Shown: one piece after another, positions 17,041 to 27,029 of the stretch
How positions within the stretch are numbered: position 1 is the first letter of the stretch
Layout of the letters: each line of letters begins with the position of its first letter
DNA from: Maritalea sp049801075
GTDB taxonomy: Bacteria; Pseudomonadota; Alphaproteobacteria; Rhizobiales; Devosiaceae
Assembly (NCBI RefSeq): GCF_049801075.1
Contig: NZ_JBNAGG010000002.1
Coordinates: 248,001-312,000 of the forward strand
Direction: 5' to 3'
DNA length: 64,000 bases
The notes under the pieces: generated by a model
Databases searched by the model: none
Told to the model about the DNA's origin: nothing
The model's input: the letters and a program-made list of their open reading frames with translations, nothing else
Translations under genes and position numbers: made by a program

Positions 17041-17896
17041 CTTTTGGTTTCGCCACTGTGGCCAAACCGACGCCAGCCAAGATCATTACGGTAAGCGCCG
17101 CGAATTTAAATGTGAGGGGTTCACCCAAAAACACAACGCCAGCTATTGCGGCGAGGGCAGGCACGCTCAATTGTACGATGCCAGCGCGGGTACGGCTGAG
17201 GCCGGGTAATGCGGTGTACCAAATGGCATAGCCCACACCAGATGCGAGTGCGCCGGAGGCGATGGCCAATATCATACCCTTGGCGCTGATCAAACTGGTG
17301 CTGAGCTGCAGCATGAGAATGGGCACAATAATGATTGATCCCATGAGAAATGCTCGCCAGAAATTGCCAGCTGTGTCCAATGTTGGCGTGGTGGAACCGC
17401 GCCCCCACAGCGAATAGGCGCCCCATGCGATACCCGCACAGGCCATAAGGCTAACAGCTTGCAAGTTTGGCGCTTGGTCAAATCCTGGGCTGGCCAACGC
17501 GACGAACCCCACCAACGCCAATAAAAGCCCGATCATTTCCATGGCGGAAGGGCGGTCGCCTTTAACGATGGCAACGCCCAGCATGGTGAATTGCACCATG
17601 GCAAACAAGATCAGCGCACCCATGCCAGCGCCAAGCCAGAGATAGGCAATCGAAAAGCCAATTGCATAGATAAACAGCGCGGCGGCGCTGCGCCATGTTC
17701 CTGCCGTCGCAATTTCTTTCACCGACTTGCGGTTCATCAGCATGGCAATCAACACCAATGCGATGGCGCCAGAGCCGAGACGCATCAGTGTAAAATTATA
17801 CGGGTCAATCGCTTGCTCAGCCAATGCGGCGCGGTTGAGCAAGGAGTTGGCAGCGAAGGCCAACATGGCCAAGCTGGTGAGAAGAAATAGTCGCAT
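17015..17896 (-). CDS. DMT family transporter (EamA repeats)
   Basis: A 293-residue, ten-helix exporter of the drug/metabolite superfamily with two EamA halves; the second contains SGVGYAIWYTALPGLSRTRAGI, typical of the family. The substrate cannot be told. Its ATG shares one base with the stop of the upstream DUF1176 gene (TAATG), so the pair is co-transcribed. One of four DMT genes in this window. Confidence 0.88.
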   Translation of the reverse strand: MRLFLLTSLAMLAFAANSLLNRAALAEQAIDPYNFTLMRLGSGAIALVLIAMLMNRKSVKEIATAGTWRSAAALFIYAIGFSIAYLWLGAGMGALILFAMVQFTMLGVAIVKGDRPSAMEMIGLLLALVGFVALASPGFDQAPNLQAVSLMACAGIAWGAYSLWGRGSTTPTLDTAGNFWRAFLMGSIIIVPILMLQLSTSLISAKGMILAIASGALASGVGYAIWYTALPGLSRTRAGIVQLSVPALAAIAGVVFLGEPLTFKFAALTVMILAGVGLATVAKPKASAQNSGK

Positions 17897-18954
17897 TACT
17901 CAGCCTTTGGAAAGATTTGCGGGAAGGTGAGGTCTGCATCTTCATCATAATCAAGACCGCAGATAGGTTGATAATAATATTGGCGCAACTGCACGCCATA
18001 GCCTGCCCATTGCCATGTGCCTGCCGTGCCGCAGTCGCCCAAGCCCCGGCCTTTTGAAAAGGAGGTAACCGTGCGGCTATGCGGGTCCAGAAACGCATTT
18101 ACGAGGTCGGGGGTCGATGTCCATCCATTCGTGTCGCTATAGTCGACGAAATATTGTTGTTCAGCAGTTTGTTGGGCACTATTCCAAACATAGAAGCGCG
18201 AAATCAGATTATAGGCGCCAGCGGAGCAGGGCAGCATGAAAAGGCTGAAATTTTGATTTAATGCCATACTCTCCCAAGAGGAAAACATGCTGCTGTCGGG
18301 CGCGAAATCGCAACCATTCTCGACAAGATGCATATCCAAAATGGCTTGTGGAATGTCTTTTGGCGGCGGCGCCAATTCTATAGCCAACCGCTCTGCGCGT
18401 GGGCCATAGCCCGCATCGCGCTTGCTGCCCACTTTTTCCTGCTGCTCATCAATCCAGAGCATGGAGGCTGTGAGGCCACGGAGGGAAAAGTCGAGCGTTT
18501 CGCGACCCGACTCCGCATCAAATGTGAGGGTCAGCGTTTTGTTTGCCAACATTTTGTTGAGCAGATGCCGGGCTTCATTGCCTAGGAAATAGAAATCATT
18601 GATTGCCCCGAAAGCAGCAAAGCTGCCTGGACGATTGAAATAGAGCATATTGGGCTCATCCTCAATCACCACAAAACTAGTGTCGGTGGGGAGGGTGATC
18701 ACTGTGGAAAGTGAAATCTCCCAATTGTCGGCCGATTTCTCGCGGCTGACGCGCAAAATGTAATCGGCGACTGCGCCGCTTGGCGGATTTGGATTGATGT
18801 AAGTTGTTGCCGAGCAATAGCCCGTTGTGGGGCGGCAGGCGGCCAGCCAGTCCTTAAAATAGGCGCGCTTTTCCCCAAAGGGTTGTGCAGAGGCCAAGTT
18901 TGCGAAGATGATTGTGCAGGCACAGGCGATGAGAAGAGCTTTGAATGGGCGCAT
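17896..18954 (-). CDS. DUF1176-family exported protein
   Basis: A 352-residue protein with a Sec signal peptide (MRPFKALLIACACTIIF...ASAQ). It has paired cysteines (AACRPTTGYCSA, FMLPCSAGAYN, LGDCGTAGTW) and a C-terminal YYYQPICGLDYDEDADLTFP segment, matching DUF1176 proteins. Likely periplasmic, function unknown. ATG 18954 was chosen so that the signal peptide starts directly; an upstream in-frame start adds a charged leader. Coupled to the DMT transporter downstream. Confidence 0.82.
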   Translation of the reverse strand: MRPFKALLIACACTIIFANLASAQPFGEKRAYFKDWLAACRPTTGYCSATTYINPNPPSGAVADYILRVSREKSADNWEISLSTVITLPTDTSFVVIEDEPNMLYFNRPGSFAAFGAINDFYFLGNEARHLLNKMLANKTLTLTFDAESGRETLDFSLRGLTASMLWIDEQQEKVGSKRDAGYGPRAERLAIELAPPPKDIPQAILDMHLVENGCDFAPDSSMFSSWESMALNQNFSLFMLPCSAGAYNLISRFYVWNSAQQTAEQQYFVDYSDTNGWTSTPDLVNAFLDPHSRTVTSFSKGRGLGDCGTAGTWQWAGYGVQLRQYYYQPICGLDYDEDADLTFPQIFPKAE

Positions 18955-18978
18955 GTGCAGTGGTCCTTCTTCTTTCAA

Positions 18979-18993
18979 TTAACAGTCTGTTAA
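18979..18993. promoter_or_regulatory. Palindromic TTAA-N7-TTAA box (CtrA-like)
   Basis: TTAACAGTCTGTTAA is a perfect 15-bp palindrome and also a CtrA-type TTAA-N7-TTAA match. It sits between the divergent starts at 18954 and 19048, 55 bp from the latter. It could be CtrA or another dimeric regulator. Confidence 0.45.
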
Positions 18994-19047
18994 TTAATTT
19001 AAAATGCCGCTAAGCTTCTCCCGTAACTCTATTGGAGGGATGGGAAA

Positions 19048-19323
19048 ATGGAAGCTTTATTACCTATTATTATTCAACTTATCGCTGGTGGCGTTGGTGG
19101 CAACGGGATTGCGCAGGCACTTAAGCAAGTGAATCTGGGACCGATTGGCAACACAATCGCCGGGGCGATCGGCGGTGTAGGCGGCACTGCACTTGCTGGC
19201 GCAGTGCCTGGTTTGGACTCACTTGCGGGCATGGGCCTTGCAGGCGACGGCATCGCAGGGCTTGTTGGCGGTGGTGTTTTGACCGCTATCGCTGGTTTTG
19301 TGAAAAACAAAATGGCCAGCTAA
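19048..19323 (+). CDS. Small glycine-zipper protein of unknown function
   Basis: A 91-residue, Gly/Ala-rich hydrophobic protein: repeated GxxxG spacing (GGVGGNGIAQ, GAIGGVGGTALAGAV, GLVGGGVLTAIAG) suggests packing or membrane-associated helices; it ends FVKNKMAS. The start follows a strong GGAGGG ribosome site 9 nt upstream. I do not recognise a named family. The palindromic TTAA box upstream may regulate it. Confidence 0.75.
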   Translation: MEALLPIIIQLIAGGVGGNGIAQALKQVNLGPIGNTIAGAIGGVGGTALAGAVPGLDSLAGMGLAGDGIAGLVGGGVLTAIAGFVKNKMAS

Positions 19324-19366
19324 GCCATCATAAAATGAGTTTTGCCGTCGCATCATGGTGCGGCGG

Positions 19367-19708
19367 CTAGCGCGCTGCTTTTACGTAGGCGCTGGACAGA
19401 TCCTCAACATCAACGGAAAAGCTGGAAGCGTTGCCCAAACGCTCCATCAACAAATCCAACAGATTTTGCGATAATTGTTTTTTCGTCTCGTCGTCGCGGC
19501 CCGGCAACAGCTTAATCGTGGCGTGGACAAAATGGTCATTTTCGAGCGCTTGCACCCGATGATTGTACCCGAGTGCCCGCACCTTGATTGCGCTTGGGTT
19601 GGGAAATGTTGGGTGTGCCGCCATCATGTCAAAAATCTCCTGACATAGAGATTCAATGTCCTGATCGCCTGCCAAATTTTGCGAATGTTCTACAATAATG
19701 TGCGGCAT
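19367..19708 (-). CDS. 5-carboxymethyl-2-hydroxymuconate delta-isomerase family protein
   Basis: A 113-residue tautomerase-superfamily protein. Met is followed by Pro (MPHIIVEHS), which after Met removal supplies the N-terminal proline base. The length and the NHRVQALENDHFVHATIKLLPGR segment match the CHMI (HpaF) family of homoprotocatechuate degradation. No other hpa gene is present nearby, so the physiological substrate is uncertain. Confidence 0.85.
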   Translation of the reverse strand: MPHIIVEHSQNLAGDQDIESLCQEIFDMMAAHPTFPNPSAIKVRALGYNHRVQALENDHFVHATIKLLPGRDDETKKQLSQNLLDLLMERLGNASSFSVDVEDLSSAYVKAAR

Positions 19709-19868
19709 AAAAGATTTCCTTTTGTGATGGGGTCATTTGAAAATGTCATCCCCGGATGTGTATTTGGCATAGGCATTTTGAGAATTCGCTGCTAGCGTGA
19801 ACGTCCTGCCTTAGTGTGAGCGCCGCGACTATATCGCGGATAAGCTCGTCGTGAATAGGAATTTCAAC

Positions 19869-20786
19869 ATGTCGGTATTTCAGGTGCCAAATGACGCCAA
19901 TGTGGCGAAGGGTATTAGCCTTACATTGATCGCTATTCTTGTGTTTGGTGTGCAAGATGTGGCGGTGAAAATGCTGGTGACTGACTATCCTTTCACCCAA
20001 GTGGTGATGATCCGCTTTTGGGGCGTTGGGTTGTTTATTCTCGCTTGGCTATGGCGCGAGGGTACGCTGCGCACCGCATTAAAAAGCAAAGCACCATTTC
20101 TACAATTGACGCGCGCCACCCTTTTGGTTGTGGACATTTGGTGTTTCTCCGCTGCATTGAGCCTGATGCCCTTGGCCGATTTGCAGGCGATTTTCATGCT
20201 GTTTCCAATTGTGACGACCCTGTTGGCAATTCCTTTGCTCGGAGAGCAAGTGGGGTTTGTGCGTTGGGCCGCGATTGTTGCCGGCTTTATCGGCACCATG
20301 ATTGTGATCCGCCCGGGATTCCAAGAAATCAATTTGGGCGTGATCTTCCAGCTGGGTGCTGTGTTCAGCTTTGCCGGCTATACGATTTTGACGCGCATGG
20401 TTTCGTCTAAAGACCGCACCTCAACCTCGTTGGCCTATATGGCACTGGTGGGCATTGTGCTTTCAACGGCGGTGGGTTTCCGCAGCTTTGAAATCATGAC
20501 CACAAACGCCATGTTGCTGATGGGGCTTATCATCATCACCGCCAATATTGCGCATACGCTGTTCACCATGGCATTGCGCGAAGCGCCCGCGAGCATTTTG
20601 CAGCCCTTCAACTTCTTGATGCTTCCGGTGGCGATTGTGTTCAGCTTTATCGCTTTTGGCGATTTGATCGATGGTATCAGCCTAATCGGGGCGACGATTA
20701 CTGTGGGGGCGGGGCTCACCGTATGGTGGCGTGAACGGCAGAAAAAAATACGGACAGGCGGAAGCATTCGCGGAGAGATCAGATAG
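19869..20786 (+). CDS. DMT family transporter (EamA repeats)
   Basis: A 305-residue ten-helix transporter with EamA signatures: LWREGTLRTAL, SLMPLADLQAIFMLFPIVTTLLA in the first half, and REAPASILQPFNFLMLPVAI in the second, similar to S-adenosylmethionine-uptake/RhaT-like members. ATG 19869 has AGGA 9 nt upstream; a GTG 18 bp earlier is also in frame. Substrate unknown. Confidence 0.88.
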   Translation: MSVFQVPNDANVAKGISLTLIAILVFGVQDVAVKMLVTDYPFTQVVMIRFWGVGLFILAWLWREGTLRTALKSKAPFLQLTRATLLVVDIWCFSAALSLMPLADLQAIFMLFPIVTTLLAIPLLGEQVGFVRWAAIVAGFIGTMIVIRPGFQEINLGVIFQLGAVFSFAGYTILTRMVSSKDRTSTSLAYMALVGIVLSTAVGFRSFEIMTTNAMLLMGLIIITANIAHTLFTMALREAPASILQPFNFLMLPVAIVFSFIAFGDLIDGISLIGATITVGAGLTVWWRERQKKIRTGGSIRGEIR

Positions 20787-20929
20787 GGGATGATCGCGAG
20801 GTCATGCCCACCACCTGTCCGATTTATAAAGACGCAACCCGGATATTCTGGGCCCTTGCGAGGCATGAGATGAATGCCGCCCAGCCTATGCCGGGATTGC
20901 GTCTGTTCTGTCAGCCAATATCTACTCCG

Positions 20930-21088
20930 TTATCGACCGACAGTTTCTTTGCCTTCCCCTCCAAACCGGGTGGCAAGGAAACTCATAAAGGCACCAAGCA
21001 CCAGCCCACCAATGACTGACCAAACCCATAATAAAACCAACTGTTTTGCCAGTTGTAGTTCTAGTAAAAGTAAGGGCTTTTGAAGCAC
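20930..21088 (-). CDS. Small membrane protein under an FNR-type promoter
   Basis: A 52-residue ORF with a GTG start: MLQKPLLLLELQLAKQLVLL, then the hydrophobic stretch WVWSVIGGLVLGAFMSFLAT and a charged tail RFGGEGKETVGR. Topology: one transmembrane helix, C-terminus likely cytoplasmic. An AGAGGA ribosome site lies 8 nt upstream. The promoter has a perfect FNR box centred 41-42 bp before the inferred start site and a TAGATT -10. I know no family for it; anaerobic or microaerobic expression is the inference. Confidence 0.65.
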   Translation of the reverse strand: MLQKPLLLLELQLAKQLVLLWVWSVIGGLVLGAFMSFLATRFGGEGKETVGR

Positions 21089-21108
21089 TTCTTCGTCCTC
21101 TTGCCCTT

Positions 21109-21150
21109 AATCTAACTGATGGCTTGGGGTGCCAATTTGATATAAATCAA
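21109..21150 (-). promoter_or_regulatory. FNR/FixK-type (class II) promoter
   Basis: TTGATATAAATCAA at 21137-21150 is a perfect TTGAT-N4-ATCAA box. On the minus strand a TAGATT hexamer (21114-21109) follows at the distance that puts the box at about -41.5 from a start near 21102, the classical FNR activation geometry. Confidence 0.72.
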
Positions 21151-21154
21151 TTGG

Positions 21155-21183
21155 TTTGCACAAAATTGCCGAATTTGTGCAAA
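21155..21183. promoter_or_regulatory. Perfect 10-bp dyad of unknown regulator
   Basis: TTTGCACAAA (21155-21164) and TTTGTGCAAA (21174-21183) with a 9-bp spacer, immediately upstream of the FNR box. It could be a second regulator's site for the small membrane protein gene, or serve an unseen plus-strand transcript. Confidence 0.4.
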
Positions 21184-21608
21184 AGGAACTCCCCCCATTT
21201 GCGCTTCGACTTTGTCACAAATTATTCATGGCAGCCGCAAAAGTCCGGCTGGCGAAAACCACCGGATTATGGGCATTTACGGCGCACGAGGTGATGTTCA
21301 ACTCGTCATCAATGTTTTATGTGTGAGGCAAACATCACCTCGCGCAGCAGGGATTTTTCCAAAACCCAAAAACCTTCAGAGTGCTGACCCTGTTATCTCC
21401 ATCACAATTGCAGTGACGCCCTTGGTGGCAGGCGAGGTTCATTGGGTTGGCCACGCCTTCGCGTCCGAAAGTGTGCCTTGCTCTTTTCCCACATGAGGCG
21501 AACCTCATCTTCCCCCTTGCCCGTCAACAAGCCGCTGGAAAGCGTTGGTGCGAAAAGTGGGGCCATTATACCACCTGCCAGCGGGGCGGGGATAAGTTTT
21601 TTGTTGAC

Positions 21609-21632
21609 TCAATTAGTCAATTTGCTAATTGA
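21609..21632. promoter_or_regulatory. Likely autoregulatory operator of the ArsR-type gene
   Basis: TCAATTAG (21609-21616) and CTAATTGA (21625-21632) form a perfect 8-bp inverted repeat ending 6 bp before the ATG. It overlaps a TTGACT -35-like hexamer at 21605, the position expected for repression. Confidence 0.5.
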
Positions 21633-21638
21633 TGAATT

Positions 21639-21947
21639 ATGGAAGAAGATTTTGTGTTTGTGGCGAACGCTTTAGCCCATGAGAAGCGACTGAAAGTTTT
21701 GGAGTGGTTGAAAGACCCGGTGGGGAATTTTCCACCACAGGTTGATGGCGACCTGATTAAAGACGGGGTTTGCTCGATGTATATTGCCGACAAATTGGGG
21801 GTGAGCCCGCCCACTGCGTCGCAGCATTTGGCGCTGTTGCGCGATGCTGGGCTGATCAAGGCTACGCGGATCAAAAAATTCACATTTTATAAGCGCGAGG
21901 AAGCGGCCATCGCTGCCATTGCCAAGCGGATTAAAAACGAACTTTAA
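21639..21947 (+). CDS. ArsR-type winged-helix transcriptional regulator
   Basis: 102 residues: ALAHEKRLKVLEWLKDP at 11-27, recognition region CSMYIADKLGVSPPTASQHLALLRDAGLI, wing RIKKFTFYKRE. A single Cys precedes the HTH; the CxC metal site of classical ArsR is absent, so it is probably not a metal sensor. It lies 22 bp upstream of the PLP decarboxylase gene, which it may control together with itself. Confidence 0.87.
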   Translation: MEEDFVFVANALAHEKRLKVLEWLKDPVGNFPPQVDGDLIKDGVCSMYIADKLGVSPPTASQHLALLRDAGLIKATRIKKFTFYKREEAAIAAIAKRIKNEL

Positions 21948-21969
21948 AAGCATAAATCAGGGAAGAGAA

Positions 21970-23328
21970 ATGTCAGAAGAATTGGCACTTTTGGCCGAAG
22001 CGGATCGGCTTGCGGCAGATTATTTGCGTTCAGTTGCAGAACGGCGGGTGTTTCCGACCCAGCAGGCGCTGGATGATTTGGCTGCATTTGATGAAGAACT
22101 GCCCGCGGCGCCGAGTGCGAGCGGCGAAACGCTGAATATGTTGCAACGTTATGGTGATCCGGCCAGTGTCACCAGCAATGGCGGTCGCTATTTTGGTTTT
22201 GTGATCGGCGCAAGCCTGCCGGAAGCGGCCGCCGCGGAACGGCTGGCGCAGGCCTGGGATCAATGTGCCTCTTCCTATGTGAACTCGCCCGTGATGGCGA
22301 AAATTGAAGAGGTGGCGACCAGATGGGTGTTGGACATTTTAGACTTGCCACGCGAAAGCCAAATTGGTTTTGGCACCAGCGCCACCGCGTGCGGTCTGTC
22401 CGTATTGGCGACTGCGCGCCGAACGCTTTTGGCGCGGCAGGGCTGGGATGTGGATGAAGATGGACTGATGGGCGCGCCTGAGATCAAATTGGTTGTGCCG
22501 CAGACGGTGCATATCACCGTCAAGAAAGCGGCGCGGTTGCTTGGCTTTGGCTTGAACCGTTTGATCGAAGCGCCTTGCGATGAATTTGGCCGGGTGATCC
22601 CGGAACAATTGCCGACGCTAGACGACAAAACCATCCTTGTGCTGCAGGCGGGTGAAGTAAATACGGGTGAATTTGACCGCTTTGCGGAGATAATCCCCAT
22701 TGCCCAAAGAGCAGGTGCTTGGGTGCACGTGGATGGGGCCTTCGGGCTTTGGGCGCGCGCCAGCACATCCAAAAAGGCGCTGACCGAAGGTATTGAACTC
22801 GCCGATAGCTGGACCACCGATGGCCATAAATGGCTGAACACGCCTTATGACGGCGCCATGGCCATTTGCCGCCATGCGGATGAACTGGCCGCGGCGTTGA
22901 ATTCAGACGCTGTTTACTCCACCGCTGAACCTTATGCGCAGAAGAACCTCGTACTTGAGTTTTCACGTCGGGGCCGGGGCATGCCCATTTGGGCGGCGCT
23001 GCGCAGCTTGGGCCGCGAGGGCGTGGACGAGATGGTGACCCGCCATTGTAACCAAGCGCAAATGCTGACCGACGGGCTGCGGGCAAAGGGTGTGACGGTG
23101 CTTAATCGCGTTGTGCTGAACCAAGTGCTGTGCACGCTGGGCGATGCGGCGAAAAATGAAGCACTGCTGAAACGCGTTACCGAAGAAGGTGACGTTTGGT
23201 TTGGCCCGTCAAAATGGCAGGGCGAAAGCGTGTTTCGCCTGTCGGTTTCGTCCTGGCGCACGACTGATGCAGATATTGAGCGGGCGGTTGAGGTGATTGG
23301 GCGGGGGATCGACAACGCTTCAGCATAA
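21970..23328 (+). CDS. Pyridoxal-dependent (group II type) decarboxylase
   Basis: A 452-residue fold-type I PLP enzyme. The PLP lysine is in TTDGHKWLNTPYDGA; other marks are FGTSATACGLSVLATARR (phosphate-binding loop) and HVDGAFGLWA (aspartate contacting the pyridine). It most resembles aromatic-L-amino-acid / tyrosine decarboxylase-like proteins, but the substrate is open. ATG 21970 follows AGGGAAGAGA. Probable operon with the ArsR-type regulator. Confidence 0.87.
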   Translation: MSEELALLAEADRLAADYLRSVAERRVFPTQQALDDLAAFDEELPAAPSASGETLNMLQRYGDPASVTSNGGRYFGFVIGASLPEAAAAERLAQAWDQCASSYVNSPVMAKIEEVATRWVLDILDLPRESQIGFGTSATACGLSVLATARRTLLARQGWDVDEDGLMGAPEIKLVVPQTVHITVKKAARLLGFGLNRLIEAPCDEFGRVIPEQLPTLDDKTILVLQAGEVNTGEFDRFAEIIPIAQRAGAWVHVDGAFGLWARASTSKKALTEGIELADSWTTDGHKWLNTPYDGAMAICRHADELAAALNSDAVYSTAEPYAQKNLVLEFSRRGRGMPIWAALRSLGREGVDEMVTRHCNQAQMLTDGLRAKGVTVLNRVVLNQVLCTLGDAAKNEALLKRVTEEGDVWFGPSKWQGESVFRLSVSSWRTTDADIERAVEVIGRGIDNASA

Positions 23329-23352
23329 TGCGCAATCGCTACATTACACATC

Positions 23353-23601
23353 GTGATGAATGCGTCTGCGTGCAAAGAGTATTTGCGCTTGATTTATTTT
23401 TTTAAATGGGAATTTAAAATATTGATTAAATTCATTCGTCGATGGATGTTTCCGTTTATTGCGTGTTTGGTACTTTTGGCGTTTTTGGCCATGATAATAA
23501 GGTTTTGGCTCTGGTTGGAGCAACCTAATGTCAGATGTGTCGAGGTGGGTGGGCGTTGGAACTATCAACTCGAAACTTGTGAAGGGGCAGAAATGCCGTA
23601 A
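23353..23601 (+). CDS. Small hypothetical membrane protein
   Basis: An 82-codon frame with a Trp/Phe-rich N-terminus, a strong transmembrane segment (MFPFIACLVLLAFLAMIIRF) and an extracytoplasmic tail with two cysteines (NVRCVEVGGRWNYQLETCEG). The true start may be the ATG at 23440, leaving 53 residues. Ribosome sites are weak at both. No family recognised; the Cys pair and clean topology favour a real gene. Confidence 0.45.
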   Translation: MMNASACKEYLRLIYFFKWEFKILIKFIRRWMFPFIACLVLLAFLAMIIRFWLWLEQPNVRCVEVGGRWNYQLETCEGAEMP

Positions 23602-24205
23602 CACGTGTTGCGGCGCGCGTGACCGAGCTATGCACTGCATGGACCCTCGGGTCAGGCCCGAGGGTGACGGCGTTTGGGGTGAGCGTTTGTCATAATACAC
23701 GACCGTCATTCCCGCGTAGGCGGGAATCCAGATGGGACGTTCGGTAAGGTAGATTATCGGCGTTACGCTTCTTGAGTTGTGCTTGCCTAGATCCCCGGGG
23801 CAAGCCCGAGGGTGACGGGTGCGGGGTGAGGCGGCAGCGGAGAAATATGCTGGTGAATCGCCAACTGGCCGAGCGCAAATGGATTGCAAGATCAAGTTTT
23901 GCAATGACGTGGGGAGCGTGGAGGGGCGGCGGATGTTTCCTCGGGGCCGTCCCGCACTTGATGCGGGACCAAAATAGCCATCGCGAAAGCTGTTGTTGGC
24001 CCCGGATCAGGTCCGGGGCGGCCCATGTGGGGAGTTGCGTGCTTAAGGAAATGGTTCGGTACGCTTTGGATGTGTTTAACACTCTACCGTCATTACCGGA
24101 CTTGATCCGGTAATCCATTTGAGTTTTCGGCTTTGCATTTCGCTGGCGGTAGCACCCTGCCTTAATCCCTCACCATCGAGGGGAGGAGACTAGGCAGTGC
24201 CGTGG
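23602..24205. repeat. Cluster of seven palindromic intergenic repeats
   Basis: About 600 bp without a gene, holding short inverted repeats of differing stems: 23643-23665, 23708-23727, 23793-23818, 23883-23905, 23949-23969, 23999-24019 and 24092-24114. Several share a TCAAG/CTTGA or related loop while the stems differ (ATTACCGGA, GTCCCGCA, ATTGCAA). They resemble REP-like palindromes found throughout alphaproteobacterial genomes. Related units recur at 26864-27008. Confidence 0.75.
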
Positions 24206-26020
<1,815 letters not shown>

Positions 26021-26174
26021 GGACTCAATAGGCAGCAGAAATTGTGGTCTTGGATTCGTGAATTACTGTAATGTAGATTGAGCCTAATTGATATGCGACG
26101 GTGTGGCCGTCAACTGTTTTGTCGCGATGGAGATGGCGGCCCCACGATTTGCGGGGCCGTCCGGATTTAGATGA

Positions 26175-26708
26175 TTAGCTTGTGGGCAAAGCGCTCGGGC
26201 TGAACTGGCACATTTCGCCAGCATTTGCCATGCTTTCAGCGAAGCCCGCGGCGGAGAACAGGCCGTAAAGAACGGTTTCACCATCTGATTGGCGTTCCAT
26301 GGCGAAGCCAACGGAGTTTGACGCTTTGTTGATTTCGGTGATCATTTCGGACACGAAACCGCTGGTCATCGAGGCATTATAGCCGGTGGGGCCAAGATCG
26401 GTGAACATTTCATCGCCGAGCCATGTTGCTTCCCCGTCAATCTCTAGCACGACATAGTCGTCTTCGCCCCATGGTGCTCCGGTTTCGCCGGGCCAAGGTG
26501 CATATTCATAGCTGAAGCCTGCGTTGTAGCCTTTGTCTTCAAATCGGAAAACCAACGCGCCGGATGTGTCGCGGGCAGAGCGGGTGGTGAAGACATAACA
26601 AACCTGGCCAATTTTGGCGGCGGCCCAGTCGCCACTGCTGTAGGTTTGGGCGATGGCAGGCGTCGCGAGACCCAGACTTGCAAGTAAGATGGTGGCGAGA
26701 AAACGCAT
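26175..26708 (-). CDS. Exported protein, invasion-associated-locus-B-like
   Basis: 177 residues with a signal peptide (MRFLATILLASLGLATPAIAQ). The mature part opens SSGDWAAAKIGQVCYVFTTRSARD and ends with a second Cys (EMCQFSPSALPTS), a layout like the IalB family of alphaproteobacterial periplasmic proteins. Similarity is inferred from pattern only. ATG 26708 puts the signal peptide at the N-terminus; an upstream in-frame start is less likely. Confidence 0.7.
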   Translation of the reverse strand: MRFLATILLASLGLATPAIAQTYSSGDWAAAKIGQVCYVFTTRSARDTSGALVFRFEDKGYNAGFSYEYAPWPGETGAPWGEDDYVVLEIDGEATWLGDEMFTDLGPTGYNASMTSGFVSEMITEINKASNSVGFAMERQSDGETVLYGLFSAAGFAESMANAGEMCQFSPSALPTS

Positions 26709-27029
26709 AAAGGCTCCTGTGAAAAGTTTCAATAAAATCAGTAGCCTATAGGGGTGTGGTGGTCAATGTTCTGGGAGGCGGACGCTGTTACAGGGTCTTT
26801 TATTCTTCGCGATTGAAGGGTGAGAAAATGACAGTAGTTTGCCATGTCGTTGGCCACAAATGGATTGCAAGATCAAGTCTTGCAATGACGGGGGAGATCG
26901 GTGCGGGTGTGCGTTGGCCACACCCCGGTGCAGTCCCGCACTTGATGCGGGGCCAATATTCACCGTGCACGATTTGCAGTTGGCCCCGGATCAAGTCCGG
27001 GGCGGCCAGTTATGTGGTGCCTTAAAAGC
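26709..27029. repeat. Second cluster of palindromic intergenic repeats
   Basis: Three palindromic units between the IalB-like gene and uvrB: ATTGCAAGA/TCTTGCAAT (26864-26886), a CCCGCACTTGATGCGGG unit (26934-26950) and a CCCCGGATCAAGTCCGGGG unit (26983-27001). They match units of the 23.6-24.1 kb cluster nearly word for word. No gene is seen here. Confidence 0.75.

Larger units (their letters stand above)
20787..21638. other. 852-bp region with one small ORF, regulatory boxes and inverted repeats
   Basis: Apart from the 52-codon minus-strand ORF (20930-21088), its FNR box and the ArsR-type operator, no credible gene is present. Structured elements: a 10-bp dyad (21155-21183), a 12-bp inverted repeat (21287-21298 / 21331-21342, CGAGGTGATGTT) and a 6-bp hairpin with a 4-nt loop at 21493-21508. 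Their role is unexplained. Confidence 0.45.

Noticed and set aside
21240..21590. Possible cobalamin riboswitch in the region upstream of the ArsR-type gene
   Set aside because: The inverted repeats look riboswitch-like, but no B12-box consensus was found on either strand and no cobalamin or cobalt gene is downstream.
24141..24198. A CTGCCT...AGGCAG hairpin with a GAGGGGAGGAG segment, resembling the sRNA motif
   Set aside because: The motif is not the exact CCUCCUCCC, there is no terminator or matching promoter/upstream element, and it lies among ordinary palindromic repeats.
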